Source of the DNA: a bacterium
Lineage (GTDB): Bacteria > Eremiobacterota > Eremiobacteria > Baltobacterales > Baltobacteraceae
Reading direction: 5' to 3'
Length of the DNA: 5,991 bases
Assembly (NCBI GenBank): GCA_021781095.1
Contig: JAJXXM010000299.1
Coordinates: forward strand, 1 to 5,991
Of the stretch, positions 5,367 to 5,991 are shown piece after piece (positions within the stretch are counted from its first letter, which is position 1; every line of letters begins with the position of its first letter). The notes beneath the pieces were generated by a model. That model was not told the origin of the DNA, did not search any database, and saw nothing but the letters and a program-made list of their open reading frames with translations. Made by a program: the position numbers and the translations under genes.

Positions 5367-5991
5367 CTAATGTCCGTGCTCGAGCGCGAGCGCGTGGACG
5401 AGCTCGTGCGCGACGTCGCCGACTGGAGCGCTCGCATCGATCGAGGTCAGGCGCCCGGCGCGTTCGTAATAGTCGACCAACGGCATCGTCTGCGCTTCGA
5501 AAACGTCGAGGCGCTTCTTCACCGTCTCCGGCTTATCGTCGTCGCGCTGCACCAGCGGGCCGCCGTCCTCGTCGTCGATGCCGGCGACGGCGGGCGGATT
5601 GAAGCGCTCGTGATAGACGCGCCCGGTGCGAGGATTGCTCCAGCGTCCGAGCAAGCGCTCTTCAAGAAGCGCCCGATCGATGCGGAAATACACGGCGGTG
5701 GGAAGGCCGCGTCCGCGCTCTTCGAGGAGCGCGTCGAGCGCTTGCGCCTGCGGAATCGTGCGCGGAAATCCATCGAAGATCACCGCCGCTCCGGGACGCA
5801 ATTCGCCTTCGACCATCTTGACGATCAAGGCGTCGGGAACGAGCTCTCCGCGCGTCATATAGCCCTGGGCCTCGCGCCCGAGTTCGCTCTCGCGCGCGCG
5901 ATGCGCGCGCAAGAGATCGCCGGTCGAGAGCTGCTCGAAACCGAAATGCTCGCAGAGAATCTGCGCCTGCGTGCCTTTTCCGGCTCCCGGA
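5367..5991 (-). CDS. adk: Adenylate kinase (partial, start beyond window)
   Basis: 207 residues are visible; about 10 N-terminal residues lie past base 5991. The enzyme interconverts ATP + AMP and 2 ADP. The visible part begins inside the P-loop (PGAGKGTQAQ), then LSTGDLLRAH (21-30) and YMTRGELVPD (44-53) of the AMP-binding region, and the family signature FDGFPRT (72-78). The lid region (about 114-150) reads GRWSNPRTGRVYHERFNPP, without the four Cys of zinc-binding lids, so it is a long-lid form without structural zinc. D149/D151 and R160 follow in the usual QRDDDKPETVKKRL stretch. The full length of about 217 is normal. The gene is followed after 12 bases by map; secY would be expected upstream, outside the window. 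Confidence 0.96.
   Translation of the reverse strand, partial: PGAGKGTQAQILCEHFGFEQLSTGDLLRAHRARESELGREAQGYMTRGELVPDALIVKMVEGELRPGAAVIFDGFPRTIPQAQALDALLEERGRGLPTAVYFRIDRALLEERLLGRWSNPRTGRVYHERFNPPAVAGIDDEDGGPLVQRDDDKPETVKKRLDVFEAQTMPLVDYYERAGRLTSIDASAPVGDVAHELVHALALEHGH

Overview
This is a GC-rich window in which every gene I can support lies on the minus strand, so it reads from right to left. The right half (about 3695-5991) is the end of the spc / start of the alpha ribosomal-protein cluster in the classic bacterial order: adk (start beyond the window), map, infA, rpmJ, rpsM. Spacings are tight (12, 6, 34 and 3 bases), as expected for one transcript.

At rpsM the classic order breaks. Instead of rpsK-rpsD-rpoA-rplQ, a MobA-like nucleotidyltransferase gene follows after 13 bases. 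Its 3' end overlaps the start of a 12-helix MFS transporter gene of the SLC45/sugar-permease type by 20 bases. No terminator is visible between rpsM and these two genes, so they may be transcribed together with the ribosomal genes.

The left part (1-1727) holds two neighbouring secreted proteins with a copper amine oxidase-like N-terminal domain (the PF07833 type). The complete one (442 residues) has a signal peptide, the domain, a Pro/Thr/Ala linker and a C-terminal beta-rich region ending in Phe, which looks like an outer-membrane barrel. A strong Rho-independent terminator (281-322) ends it. The second copy starts at 197, runs off the left edge, and repeats the same domain opening almost motif for motif.

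Organism: a diderm, high-GC bacterium. The outer-membrane-like C-terminus argues for two membranes. Copper amine oxidase-like domains joined to barrels, together with this broken ribosomal cluster, would fit a poorly cultured lineage such as Eremiobacterota (WPS-2). This is an inference from general knowledge, not a proven placement. No RNA gene, CRISPR array, insertion sequence or phage gene is visible. The most notable signals are the domain-linker-barrel fusion and its paralogue, the break after rpsM, an N-terminally extended IF-1, and a marked excess of the palindrome CGATCG (20 sites counted by eye).
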